NCBI GenBank assembly: GCA_019634345.1
Contig: JAHQVL010000213.1
Location: 1-43,106 of the forward strand
Length of the DNA: 43,106 nt
From: Rhodothermaceae bacterium
Lineage (GTDB): Bacteria > Bacteroidota > Rhodothermia > Rhodothermales > JAHQVL01
Direction of reading: 5' to 3'
Part shown: one piece after another, positions 30,914 to 38,990 of the stretch
Layout of the letters: each line of letters opens with the position of its first letter
Position numbering within the stretch: position 1 is the stretch's first letter
Program-made: the position numbers and the translations under genes
Notes under the pieces: generated by a model
Seen by the model: the letters and a program-made list of their open reading frames with translations, nothing else
What the model was told of the DNA's origin: nothing
Databases searched by the model: none

Positions 30914-31947
30914 AGAGTCCAATTTTCATAGTAGGGGCTAATCGTTCTGGTACAACACTTCTCCGTCTTATTCTAAATGCCCATTCTCGAATCGCAATTC
31001 CTGAGGAAGTGGTTTATTTCGGATCATTCATGGCCGGAGTCCCGATTGAAAAATGGCGATCACCTGGATTGAGTGAAGAAGCATATAGTGATTTTGTGCA
31101 TGACTTTGTATTCAAGAAGTGTGCTCCACTCGAGGGCGTAAATAATCAGGACGTTATAAACCAGATCTTGCAGGACAAGCCGTACGATTTTAGCAAACCT
31201 TACAGGTATATGCTAGAGAGCTGGGCGGTAACGCATAAGAAGCAACGATGGGGTGAGAAGACGCCAGGGAATTTGTTTTATGCTGATATTCTGTTAGAGA
31301 TGTTTCCCGATGCACGGTTCATACATGTTGTTAGGGATCCGCGAGCAGGAGTGAGTTCGATGATGAACACGACCTTCTTCCCTAAAGATATTGTGTTTAA
31401 TGCGCTGAGTCGTCATAAATTTATGACAGAGGGGAGGGCGATTCTGGAAAAATCGGTACCTGCAGATCAGCGAATGTCATTGAGGTATGAAGACCTCGTC
31501 ATCAATCCTGAAGAGACTATTCAGGATTTATGCAGCTTTCTTCAAGAGCCGTTTGAACCATCTATGATGGCCTTTTACAAAGATTCAAGTCGCTACATGA
31601 AGCAGGATGCTGCCACATCATTTAATCAAGCTGCGACAAAACCAATATCTGTGGAGATGCTCAACAAATGGAAAAAGAAGCTGACCGAATCAGATATAGC
31701 ACAAATTGAGTCGTTGTGTTCATCGGAGATGAAAGAGTTTGAGTATGAATTTGAAAACAAGCCACTCAACGTAGGAAAACGGAGTGAGATAATACTAAAA
31801 AAACTGTACTGGGATTGGCAGGTAAAGCGTCATCGCCATATTCGACATTTTACTGTGAAGTCGCTCATGTTTGCCCGTTTTCTCAATCGCATACAAAAGG
31901 TGTTAGGTGTAGGCGAAACCAGCAACCCAAAGCATGCAAAGTCTTGA
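30910..31947 (+). CDS. Sulfotransferase-like protein 4
   Basis: This 345-residue paralogue of sulfotransferase 3 has the PAPS loop IFIVGANRSGTTLLRLILNAH (5-25), WGEKTPGNLFY (114-124) and RFIHVVRDPRAGVSSM (136-151). It starts at a GTG whose bases form GTGA with the stop of the upstream glycosyltransferase, so translation is coupled. A GAGG ribosome site lies ten bases upstream. The C-terminal basic segment (LKKLYWDWQVKRHRHIRHF) matches the equivalent tail of sulfotransferase 3. It is the last gene before a gap of about 210 bases, perhaps the end of a sub-operon. It probably modifies a different sugar position than its twin. Confidence 0.87.
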   Translation: MKSPIFIVGANRSGTTLLRLILNAHSRIAIPEEVVYFGSFMAGVPIEKWRSPGLSEEAYSDFVHDFVFKKCAPLEGVNNQDVINQILQDKPYDFSKPYRYMLESWAVTHKKQRWGEKTPGNLFYADILLEMFPDARFIHVVRDPRAGVSSMMNTTFFPKDIVFNALSRHKFMTEGRAILEKSVPADQRMSLRYEDLVINPEETIQDLCSFLQEPFEPSMMAFYKDSSRYMKQDAATSFNQAATKPISVEMLNKWKKKLTESDIAQIESLCSSEMKEFEYEFENKPLNVGKRSEIILKKLYWDWQVKRHRHIRHFTVKSLMFARFLNRIQKVLGVGETSNPKHAKS

Positions 31948-32156
31948 AAAATGAGACAGAAACGGCATAATTGTTTTTTCTGCGCCAATTTTAGTGTGCA
32001 ATGACTTAAGATTATTGTGAAGGGCATCCAGTACGTGAGTTATCTTGATTGGCTGTCAATTCTACCCCCTCTGACAATCTCTTTCTCAAGTAGAGTTTAA
32101 CTCAAATTATTGGCTAACCGATAGTACAAAAGAATGAAGCGAGAGGGACCCAAATA

Positions 32157-33227
32157 ATGAGAGTAATTGCTTGCAGATCAGCATATGGACAAGGGGGGCT
32201 TGGGCAACATTTTGCTCAACTTGTTGAAGAGTCTCGTATGCAAAACGAGTTGGCAGCCTATTACTCTCATACTATTAAGCCTGGTGATGAGCAGGTTGGT
32301 CGTCTTATCGATTATATCAAATTAAAAAAACTCAAGCGCTATACACCGCTTCGTTTCTATCCATCTTGGTCCGGCTATATAGGCGAGAATATTTTTGACA
32401 AAAAAGTAGCCAAAGAGCTCGACGTAAAGGCAGATGCCTTCATGGGATTTGTTGGTAAGTCCCTGCACAGTTTTGCCCAGGCCAAAAAACTAGGATATAA
32501 AAAGCTCGAGCTTATTGCAGCAAACAGTCATGTACGTAATGTACAGCGCTTACATGATAAAGCTGCAAGGGATCTTGGGATGAAAGATACCTGGCTAAAT
32601 GAAGCCTTAATCCGCAAGACCATTAAGGAATACGAACGGGCAGATTTTATTTATACGCATTCTGAGTATACACGGCAATCACTTATTAATGAAGGGATAA
32701 GCCCGGATAAACTTAAAAAGACCCATCTAAAGGTCGATGATAAGTTTATTCCTCCCCATGACAAACCCAATGATGGCATATTCCGAGTGGTATATGCTGG
32801 GCGCGTAGATACGACGAAGGGCATTCCCTTATTGATTGAGGCTTTTTCTCATTTATCCATCAAGAAGGCCCAGTTAACCCTTGTAGGAGGGTGGTCGTCC
32901 TCTCGCATGAAGCAGACTATGATGGCTTGGATGGCGAAAGATAACAGGATCAAGATGGCTCCCGGTGATCCTCTGATTCCTTTTCAAGAAGCAGATGTCT
33001 ATGTACATCCAACCTATGAAGATGGATTTGCTTACGCGCCTATGGAAGCGTTGGCGTGTGGAGTACCTGTCATTGTAACTGAAGATACTGGAATGAAAGA
33101 GCACGTAATTGATGGAGATAATGGATATGTCATACCAACAGGAAGTTGGCAGGCCATTCATGAGCGGATGGAGCATTTGATAAAGGCTCCCTTGGCAAAG
33201 ACGTCTTCAATGGTTGCCTCTGAATAA
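32157..33227 (+). CDS. Glycosyltransferase family 4-like protein
   Basis: This 356-residue GT-B protein has an N-terminal domain opening MRVIACRSAYGQGGLGQHFAQ, with the glycine-rich loop. The middle contains ELIAANSHVRN and DFIYTHSEYTRQSL, the region in GT4 enzymes before the domain switch. The donor domain starts FRVVYAGRVDTTKGIPLLIEAF and has the acidic motif YEDGFAYAPMEALACGVPVIVT. A strong GAGAGGG precedes the ATG. It follows a gap of about 210 bases that has a GAGTT/AACTC dyad at 32093-32103, so it may begin a new transcript. The donor sugar is unknown. The C-terminus is short, ending soon after the last predicted helix. Confidence 0.86.
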   Translation: MRVIACRSAYGQGGLGQHFAQLVEESRMQNELAAYYSHTIKPGDEQVGRLIDYIKLKKLKRYTPLRFYPSWSGYIGENIFDKKVAKELDVKADAFMGFVGKSLHSFAQAKKLGYKKLELIAANSHVRNVQRLHDKAARDLGMKDTWLNEALIRKTIKEYERADFIYTHSEYTRQSLINEGISPDKLKKTHLKVDDKFIPPHDKPNDGIFRVVYAGRVDTTKGIPLLIEAFSHLSIKKAQLTLVGGWSSSRMKQTMMAWMAKDNRIKMAPGDPLIPFQEADVYVHPTYEDGFAYAPMEALACGVPVIVTEDTGMKEHVIDGDNGYVIPTGSWQAIHERMEHLIKAPLAKTSSMVASE

Positions 33228-33257
33228 TCTGCCGACGCTAACAATGATTAAACTGTC

Positions 33258-33267
33258 TAGAATTCTA
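33258..33267. repeat. TAGAATTCTA palindrome before a glycosyltransferase
   Basis: A perfect 10-bp palindrome in the 51-base gap between two glycosyltransferase genes, ending 11 bases before the ATG at 33279. It contains the TAGAA/TTCTA half-sites seen in the dyads at 17371, 18264 and 24636. It may be coincidence in A+T-rich spacer DNA. Confidence 0.3.
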
Positions 33268-33278
33268 TAGGGTATTTC

Positions 33279-34445
33279 ATGGCTGATTCAATTAAACGAG
33301 TTGCGCATTACGCACCTTTTCTTTGGGCAAAAGGTGGTATAGCCAATTACGTCGAGCGATTGGGGCAGGCGCAAGAGGGGATAGGGCTTGAGGTGCATTA
33401 CCTCACTCAAAAACACGGGGAAGATGTATTGCCTGAAAATACCACTTTGGTAGAAAGTGAAGCCCATCTTTTTCAATTAGCAAAAGAGCGGCAAATCGAT
33501 ATCCTGCACTTGCATAAGCCCGTTAAGCACCTCCCCGAAGATAGGGTTACGACAGTAAGGACAATGCATGGAAACCAGGGGTCTTGCCCATCAGGGACTC
33601 GTTTCTTAGCCAGGTCAGAAAAACCTTGTGATCGTAAATATTCGGTGGGGGGATGTTTTTTTACTCACATCACGCAACGATGTGGAAGTTTGAAGCCCTC
33701 GAAAATAAAAAGAAATTTTAACGGGATTCGGATAGAGCAAGACTTAGGTACTCAGCTGCACACATTTACAGTGAGCCGGTTCTTGCGAACACGGATGATA
33801 AACAGTGGCTATTCCGAAGATAAGTTACATGTTCTGCACTCTCCCGCGCCCGATGCTCCTTATACACCAGGGCCTCCGCCTGCTGGAGATGCGCCACACT
33901 TTCTCTTTTTGGGACGTCTAGTGCCTCACAAAGGCCCCCAATGGGTATTGAGGACCATGACCAAACTTGATATGCCCATCAAGCTTGATATTGGCGGTGA
34001 AGGTCCACTTCGGGCTGAACTGGAAGACTTTTGCAATAAGCATGGGTTGCAGCATCGTGTCAAATTTCATGGGTGGGTCGCGCAAGATAGAGTAAAAGCT
34101 TTAATCGCTCATTCGAGGGCGGTCATTGTGCCTTCATTATGGCATGAGCCGGCCGGCCTGGTTACACTTGAAGCTGCCGCAGCTGGGCGTGCAGTAATTG
34201 CTTCTCGCGTTGGAGGAGTACCTGAGTATGCCCTTGATGAATACTCTCTCATGGTAAAGCCTGGGGATAAAGCACAACTGGCACAAGCAATTCAGAAGTT
34301 GGCGAAAGAATATGAAAGAGCTGTTCGAATGGGTGAATGTGCGCTAAGGAATGCAAGGACACGCTACAGTATGGCGCAATTTGTAGACCGGCAACAGGCT
34401 TTATATCACATTGCTCTGGAAGAAAATAAATACCAACTAGCATAA
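33279..34445 (+). CDS. Glycosyltransferase family 4 protein with cysteine-rich insert
   Basis: This 388-residue GT4 enzyme opens VAHYAPFLWAKGGIANYVERL. The acceptor domain carries a cysteine cluster (about residues 107-135: CPSGTRF, then PCDRKY, GGCF and RCGS), as in a subset of GT4 proteins where four cysteines probably bind zinc. The donor domain has FLFLGRLVPHKGPQWVLRTM, IGGEGPLRAELEDF and the E-x7-E motif in LWHEPAGLVTLEAAAAGRAVIAS. The substrate is not predicted. It is followed after 11 bases by sulfotransferase 5, suggesting that the sugar it adds may be the one sulfated next, though that pairing is an inference from order only. Confidence 0.88.
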   Translation: MADSIKRVAHYAPFLWAKGGIANYVERLGQAQEGIGLEVHYLTQKHGEDVLPENTTLVESEAHLFQLAKERQIDILHLHKPVKHLPEDRVTTVRTMHGNQGSCPSGTRFLARSEKPCDRKYSVGGCFFTHITQRCGSLKPSKIKRNFNGIRIEQDLGTQLHTFTVSRFLRTRMINSGYSEDKLHVLHSPAPDAPYTPGPPPAGDAPHFLFLGRLVPHKGPQWVLRTMTKLDMPIKLDIGGEGPLRAELEDFCNKHGLQHRVKFHGWVAQDRVKALIAHSRAVIVPSLWHEPAGLVTLEAAAAGRAVIASRVGGVPEYALDEYSLMVKPGDKAQLAQAIQKLAKEYERAVRMGECALRNARTRYSMAQFVDRQQALYHIALEENKYQLA

Positions 34446-34456
34446 TCAGAAAAATC

Positions 34457-35386
34457 GTGGAAGTAACGGAATTGATCGACCTTCAGGATAAAAAAGGCAA
34501 GACATCGACTATTGATCATTCGGTGGTTCTTGGCTCTCCTCGTTCAGGTACCACCTACTTGATGCGTCTGCTCAACACATTGCCTTATTGCGAGTGCTTG
34601 ATTGGTACCTTGATTTCCAGCTCTATACCTCAAATTGCGAAGCAAGATATTCCTCAAGAGATCTACAACTCGCTTGCTGTAGGGTTTGAGCGTTCTATAG
34701 ATGCATATTTACATTCTGGACGCTTTTTATCTAGAGCAGCCGCATTACAAAAGTGGATGAATGCACCAAGCGGTTTTGGTGGACTTGTAAAAGCTATGAA
34801 AGGGAAGAGAACTGTGAGGCGCATGATTTATAAAGAACCCTTTCTAAGTTTTGCTCCAGATTTTGTTGATAAAGCGTTACCTGATTCTCAAGTCATACAT
34901 ATTTACCGTGATGGCCGGGATGTGGCTAATTCGTTAGTACGCACCTATAACGTATTAACGGATGAAAGCCTGACTAGTCTCAATGCATCTGAGATGAGAT
35001 TAGGCAGGAAGTACGATCATCGGTATGTGCCCTGGTGGGTTGAAATTGGAGAAGAAGAACGATTCTTGCAGGCACCTCCTTATGTCAGAGCGATCTGGAT
35101 GTGGAAGTATATGGTAGGTTGTTGTCGGGATTATTACGAGAGCGAAGAAGTAAAGCGGTCAGGTCGAGTTATGCTTTTGAAATACGAGGATTTGATGCAT
35201 GATCCCTTTAAGTACGGCATGGCCGTGCTGGAGCACTTCAATGAAGAACCAACGCCTGCCTACAAAAAAATGCTTGAAAAAGCCCATGCAAAATCAATCG
35301 GGAAGCATAAAAAGCGAGACCCAAAAGAAATAAGTGAAGCTGAAGAAGTAGCCCGGGAAGAACTAGAGTTTTACGGATACCTCTAG
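34457..35386 (+). CDS. Sulfotransferase-like protein 5
   Basis: This 309-residue sulfotransferase-family protein has the PAPS loop HSVVLGSPRSGTTYLMRLLN (21-40) and the 3'-phosphate motif QVIHIYRDGRDVANSLV. A lysine-containing MIYKEPFLSFAPDF between them takes the place of the K-T-P motif. The W-rich middle (VPWWVEIGEEERF, AIWMWKYMVG) fits sugar contacts. The start is a GTG at 34457, eleven bases after the upstream stop, with a weak ribosome site. The C-terminus is charged (KKRDPKEISEAEEVAREELEF), a pattern seen at the end of many bacterial sulfotransferases. It is the last gene before the polymerase-like membrane protein. Confidence 0.83.
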   Translation: MEVTELIDLQDKKGKTSTIDHSVVLGSPRSGTTYLMRLLNTLPYCECLIGTLISSSIPQIAKQDIPQEIYNSLAVGFERSIDAYLHSGRFLSRAAALQKWMNAPSGFGGLVKAMKGKRTVRRMIYKEPFLSFAPDFVDKALPDSQVIHIYRDGRDVANSLVRTYNVLTDESLTSLNASEMRLGRKYDHRYVPWWVEIGEEERFLQAPPYVRAIWMWKYMVGCCRDYYESEEVKRSGRVMLLKYEDLMHDPFKYGMAVLEHFNEEPTPAYKKMLEKAHAKSIGKHKKRDPKEISEAEEVAREELEFYGYL

Positions 35387-35441
35387 GCATTTTAGGTATT
35401 CGCAACGTTAATCATTCACTCAGCAAGACCACGCTAATCCC

Positions 35442-36857
35442 ATGAGCACAGTGGGAAATACATTAGACTCAACGAACTCCGTGTTATTTTCACTGGGGGT
35501 GTTCTTGCTATGTGTATGCACCATCTCAGCATTGTATTGGACTAACAATGCTGTGTTGTTAAACTACTTATTTCCGTTTCTATCTATCGTGGTTGGGGGT
35601 CTCCTGTACATCACTCGTCCTGAGTTGTACATGAGCTTCACGTATTGGATCTGGTTTATCACTCCCTTCATGAGGCGCCTGGTTGACTATCAAATGGGGC
35701 AGTTCTCTGCGATAAGTGTGGTAATGTTAACTCCTTTTCTTGTCACAGCCCTATCGTTGTTCTCCTTCTTCCGTTTTGGGATGTTGCTGAAAAAACGCTT
35801 ATATCAGCCCTATCTCTTCATGATGGCAGGCGTTATGTATGGTTTTGTGATCGGGTTCATGAAAAACGGTGCATTCGGGGCCGCATTTAACTTGATGGAG
35901 TGGCTGTGTCCTCTTCTGATCGGTTTTCACATCCTGGTTCATTGGAGAACATATCCTCAACACAGAACCATGATAAGGTCGACGTTTACACTAGGCGTGT
36001 TAGTAATGGGGGCCTATGGTGTGTTCCAGTTTATTATGCCGGCACCATGGGATACCTTCTGGATGGTACAATCCGGAATGACATCTATCGGTCACCCTGA
36101 GCCGTTTCGAGTACGGGTGTTTAGTACGCTGAACGCCCCAGGGCCTTTTGCAATGACGATGATGGCAGGGCTGATGATTCTTTTCGATGGGCGAAACGTG
36201 CTCTCCAAGATTGCAATACTTCCAGGGTATGCTGGGTTCTTATTGGCTATTGTTCGTGGAGCCTGGGGAGGGTGGCTTATATCCCTGCTTTTTGTGATAA
36301 CCAAGATGTCAGGGCAAATGCGTACTCGATTGATAGGGCTCTTGGTGTTTGGTTGCGTCCTTATCATCCCATTGCAGTTTTTTGGTCCTGCATCCTCTGG
36401 AGCAGAGGTGGTTGGTAACCGTATGGGAACGATTGGGAAGATAGGCGAGGATGGAAGCTTTAAGCACCGTGTTGCTATGTATCAGACTAGAGCGGTAGGC
36501 TTTATCCTTAACCCGTTAGGTGAAGGCCTTGGATATATTGGCGGTGGTTCTAGAAATGAAGACGGTAAGACAAGAAACTTAGATAGTGGCATCATTGCAC
36601 TTTTCGTAGCTCTGGGTTGGGTTGGCACCGCTCTTTATATAACAGGAGTTGTAAAGTTTTTACAGGCTGTTCTCAGGAACAGGCGTTGGTACAACGACCA
36701 GTTTGCCATTATTATAACTGGGGTATGTATATCCTATCTGGCTTTGATGGTATTTGCAAATCAAGTGATCAGCCTAAAGGGGATGATAATTTGGCCGTTG
36801 CTTAGCCTTTCTCTTTGTTCTCGTACTTATAATGAGATGCATCATGCACATCGATAA
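35442..36857 (+). CDS. O-antigen ligase/polymerase-like membrane protein (Wzy candidate)
   Basis: This 471-residue protein has about 11-12 hydrophobic segments and the signature of the Wzy_C/O-antigen ligase group. A loop with PFRVRVFSTLNAPGPFAMTM is followed by a membrane helix and then AIVRGAWGGWLISLLFVI, the RGAW arginine motif. A large loop between later helices contains SSGAEVVGNRMGTIGKIGEDGSFKHRV, where the catalytic loop is expected in ligases. In a locus with a Wzc-like regulator and an initiating sugar transferase it is probably the repeat-unit polymerase. Ligase activity cannot be excluded by sequence alone. No clear ribosome site precedes the ATG at 35442. Confidence 0.83.
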   Translation: MSTVGNTLDSTNSVLFSLGVFLLCVCTISALYWTNNAVLLNYLFPFLSIVVGGLLYITRPELYMSFTYWIWFITPFMRRLVDYQMGQFSAISVVMLTPFLVTALSLFSFFRFGMLLKKRLYQPYLFMMAGVMYGFVIGFMKNGAFGAAFNLMEWLCPLLIGFHILVHWRTYPQHRTMIRSTFTLGVLVMGAYGVFQFIMPAPWDTFWMVQSGMTSIGHPEPFRVRVFSTLNAPGPFAMTMMAGLMILFDGRNVLSKIAILPGYAGFLLAIVRGAWGGWLISLLFVITKMSGQMRTRLIGLLVFGCVLIIPLQFFGPASSGAEVVGNRMGTIGKIGEDGSFKHRVAMYQTRAVGFILNPLGEGLGYIGGGSRNEDGKTRNLDSGIIALFVALGWVGTALYITGVVKFLQAVLRNRRWYNDQFAIIITGVCISYLALMVFANQVISLKGMIIWPLLSLSLCSRTYNEMHHAHR

Positions 36858-36905
36858 TGCTTTACATAGTATCGTGGTGCGGATGCAAGTTCAAGGGGGC
36901 AGGCT

Positions 36906-38000
36906 ATGAGAATTGCTCTTTTTCATACAACCCTTCCCGAAAAAGGGAGAAAGCTTGGAGGCGTTGAAATTGCTGTTCATCGGCTTGCTAATCAACTCGC
37001 ATTAGATAAAGACGATGAGGTAACGGTATTAAGTTTAACTCCATGCCCCGATGACGCTAAGTATTCCCACAAGCACCTCTTTTCTGCTCGTTCAGCATTA
37101 AAGGATAGTCAACTGCTTCGGTTATTCGGTTTACCTTTTTTGATGAACTTCGTCGATTGGAGTTCATACGATGTCGTTCACTTTCATGGTGATGATTGGT
37201 TTTTGTTGAGACGTCCGTTTTCGTCTGTTCGAACGTTGCATGGCTCAGCATTATTTGAGGCTCGTTCAGCAACTTCGATAAAACGAAAAATCGCTCAATA
37301 CTGCGTCTTTCCCCTTGAGTATTTGTCTGCTAGGCTCGCAACAATTCCGCTTGCAGTGGGGCCCAAAACAGCGGTCGTATACAACATTGATAGGCTGGCG
37401 AATAATGGCGTGAACATAGACTTGTTTAAGCCTGGAGAAAAAGCCGACCATCCACAAATATTATACATCGGAACATGGGAAGGCCGTAAAAGAGGGAATT
37501 TCATCTTTGAGCAATTTGTTGAGCATGTCTTTCCGAAATTGCCTTCGGCTGAACTTATTATGGTATCGGATCAAGCCCCCGACCATCCAAATGTGAGGCG
37601 TGTTCATTTTCCGGATGATGAAACGCTGGCAGAATTGTACAGGAGTGCCTGGGTTTTTGCCTATCCGAGTGTATACGAAGGATTTGGAATACCCTACATA
37701 GAAGCAATGGCTAGTGGCACGGCTGTCGTGTGTTCTCCCAATGATGGCGCTTCTTATGTGCTAGATAATGGTAAATACGGAGCTGTAGTTGATGATGCGG
37801 ACTTTGCTCAATCGTTGATTGAATTGCTTCAAAACAAAAGCAGAAGAGAGGATATGGTTCAAGCAGGGCTAGGTAGGGCGCATTCATTCTCCTGGGAAGC
37901 CGTTGCCCGGCAGCACAAAGAAATCTATGTACAATCCCTGCTAAAGAAAGGTGATAGAACCCTATTAACCGATACGGGAGAGGAAATACATGAATACTGA
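36906..38000 (+). CDS. Glycosyltransferase family 4 protein
   Basis: This 364-residue GT4 enzyme opens RIALFHTTLPEKGRKLGGVE, with the glycine-rich acceptor loop. YDVVHFHGDDWFLLRR follows in the N-terminal domain. The donor domain begins ILYIGTWEGRKRGNFIFEQF. GTWEGRKRG replaces the usual GR-x-x-x-KG stretch and provides phosphate contacts. The E-x7-E motif is in VYEGFGIPYIEAMASGTAVVCS. An AGGGGGCAGG stretch precedes the ATG. Its last 11 bases overlap the next gene, so it is coupled to sulfotransferase 6. The donor sugar is unknown. Confidence 0.87.
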   Translation: MRIALFHTTLPEKGRKLGGVEIAVHRLANQLALDKDDEVTVLSLTPCPDDAKYSHKHLFSARSALKDSQLLRLFGLPFLMNFVDWSSYDVVHFHGDDWFLLRRPFSSVRTLHGSALFEARSATSIKRKIAQYCVFPLEYLSARLATIPLAVGPKTAVVYNIDRLANNGVNIDLFKPGEKADHPQILYIGTWEGRKRGNFIFEQFVEHVFPKLPSAELIMVSDQAPDHPNVRRVHFPDDETLAELYRSAWVFAYPSVYEGFGIPYIEAMASGTAVVCSPNDGASYVLDNGKYGAVVDDADFAQSLIELLQNKSRREDMVQAGLGRAHSFSWEAVARQHKEIYVQSLLKKGDRTLLTDTGEEIHEY

Positions 38001-38946
38001 TTCGAAAATAAATCTCATATATATAGCCAGTATTGGTCGAAGTGGATCTACGTTACTTGAAAGTATGTTGGGTGCGCATTCCCAGATCCAAACAATGGGT
38101 GAATTGCACATTTGGCCCCACGAAATTGAAGGGGGAGGAGTAAGGCCATGCAGTTGTGGAGAATATGTAGAGGCTTGTACTTTTTGGTCTGAAATGAGGC
38201 GGAGGGTAGATCCAATTGCTCAACGTGGCCCTGGCGTTAGCTTCTTTAGGGAGAAGCACAATGCAGGGAGAACATTGAGAGTCGGGCGTTTGAAAAGTTT
38301 TAATCCAGAGTACAAACCCGATCCAAAAGAGCAATCTGAAATTGATGCATTCGGGGAAAATAATCTCGAGATCTTTCAACAATTCCTTAAGGTGATGAAA
38401 GAGCAGGAAGGCCAGGAGCCTGAATGGATTGTTGATGCTTCTAAAGATCCTTATCGCCTACTCTGGCTCATTAGGTCGGGGCTATTTAATATCAAAGTAG
38501 TCCATATGGTTAAAAATCCTAATGCGTTTATTTATTCTGTAACGAAGCATCTCATCAATGAGAGTAAGGGCTTTAATCTCCATAAGCGCCTCTATTTCAC
38601 GGCTCGCCAGTCTGTGGCTTGGATTATTCAAAATGCACTCTTCTCAAAAATAGCAGCCAACTTCCTTAGCTCGGAAGACTACCTTCTGCTCACCTATGAA
38701 GACTTTGCAACCTCTCCTCATGGCACGTTTGAGGCAGTCTGCGAGACGATCGGGTGTGAGTATGAGCAACGGGCTGTCGATTCCTTTAGAGAGGGAAGCA
38801 TTCATACAATCGCAGGAAATCCAATGCGTTATGAGAAGCGGGGGATTGTGCTAGATGAGAAGTGGAAATCAAGATTACCCCAGTCCAGCAAGACCCTTGC
38901 AAGCTTGTTAACAGCGACTGTGAAATCAAGATATGGATACTCCTAG
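37990..38946 (+). CDS. Sulfotransferase-like protein 6
   Basis: This 318-residue protein has the PAPS loop LIYIASIGRSGSTLLESML (9-27) with GRSGSTLL. The N-terminal third carries a cysteine cluster, CSCGEYVEACTFW, a pattern seen in one clade of bacterial sulfotransferases and possibly metal-binding or disulfide-forming. DASKDPYRLLWL gives the conserved lysine segment. The 3'-phosphate motif reads VVHMVKNPNAFIYS, with K-N in place of the usual R-D/R-N, a conservative change. A very strong ribosome site (GGGAGAGGA) lies inside the upstream gene. The acceptor is unknown, but context points to the polysaccharide. Confidence 0.82.
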   Translation: MNTDSKINLIYIASIGRSGSTLLESMLGAHSQIQTMGELHIWPHEIEGGGVRPCSCGEYVEACTFWSEMRRRVDPIAQRGPGVSFFREKHNAGRTLRVGRLKSFNPEYKPDPKEQSEIDAFGENNLEIFQQFLKVMKEQEGQEPEWIVDASKDPYRLLWLIRSGLFNIKVVHMVKNPNAFIYSVTKHLINESKGFNLHKRLYFTARQSVAWIIQNALFSKIAANFLSSEDYLLLTYEDFATSPHGTFEAVCETIGCEYEQRAVDSFREGSIHTIAGNPMRYEKRGIVLDEKWKSRLPQSSKTLASLLTATVKSRYGYS

Positions 38947-38990
38947 TCTCTGGATCCAACCCATTAACCTATGATCAAGGTATACAAAAC

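Noticed and set aside
38862..38990. Upstream extension of the glycosyltransferase from ATG 38862
   Set aside because: It would overlap sulfotransferase 6 by 85 bases and add residues unrelated to the fold; GTG 38991 has a suitable AAGG and leads straight into the first strand.
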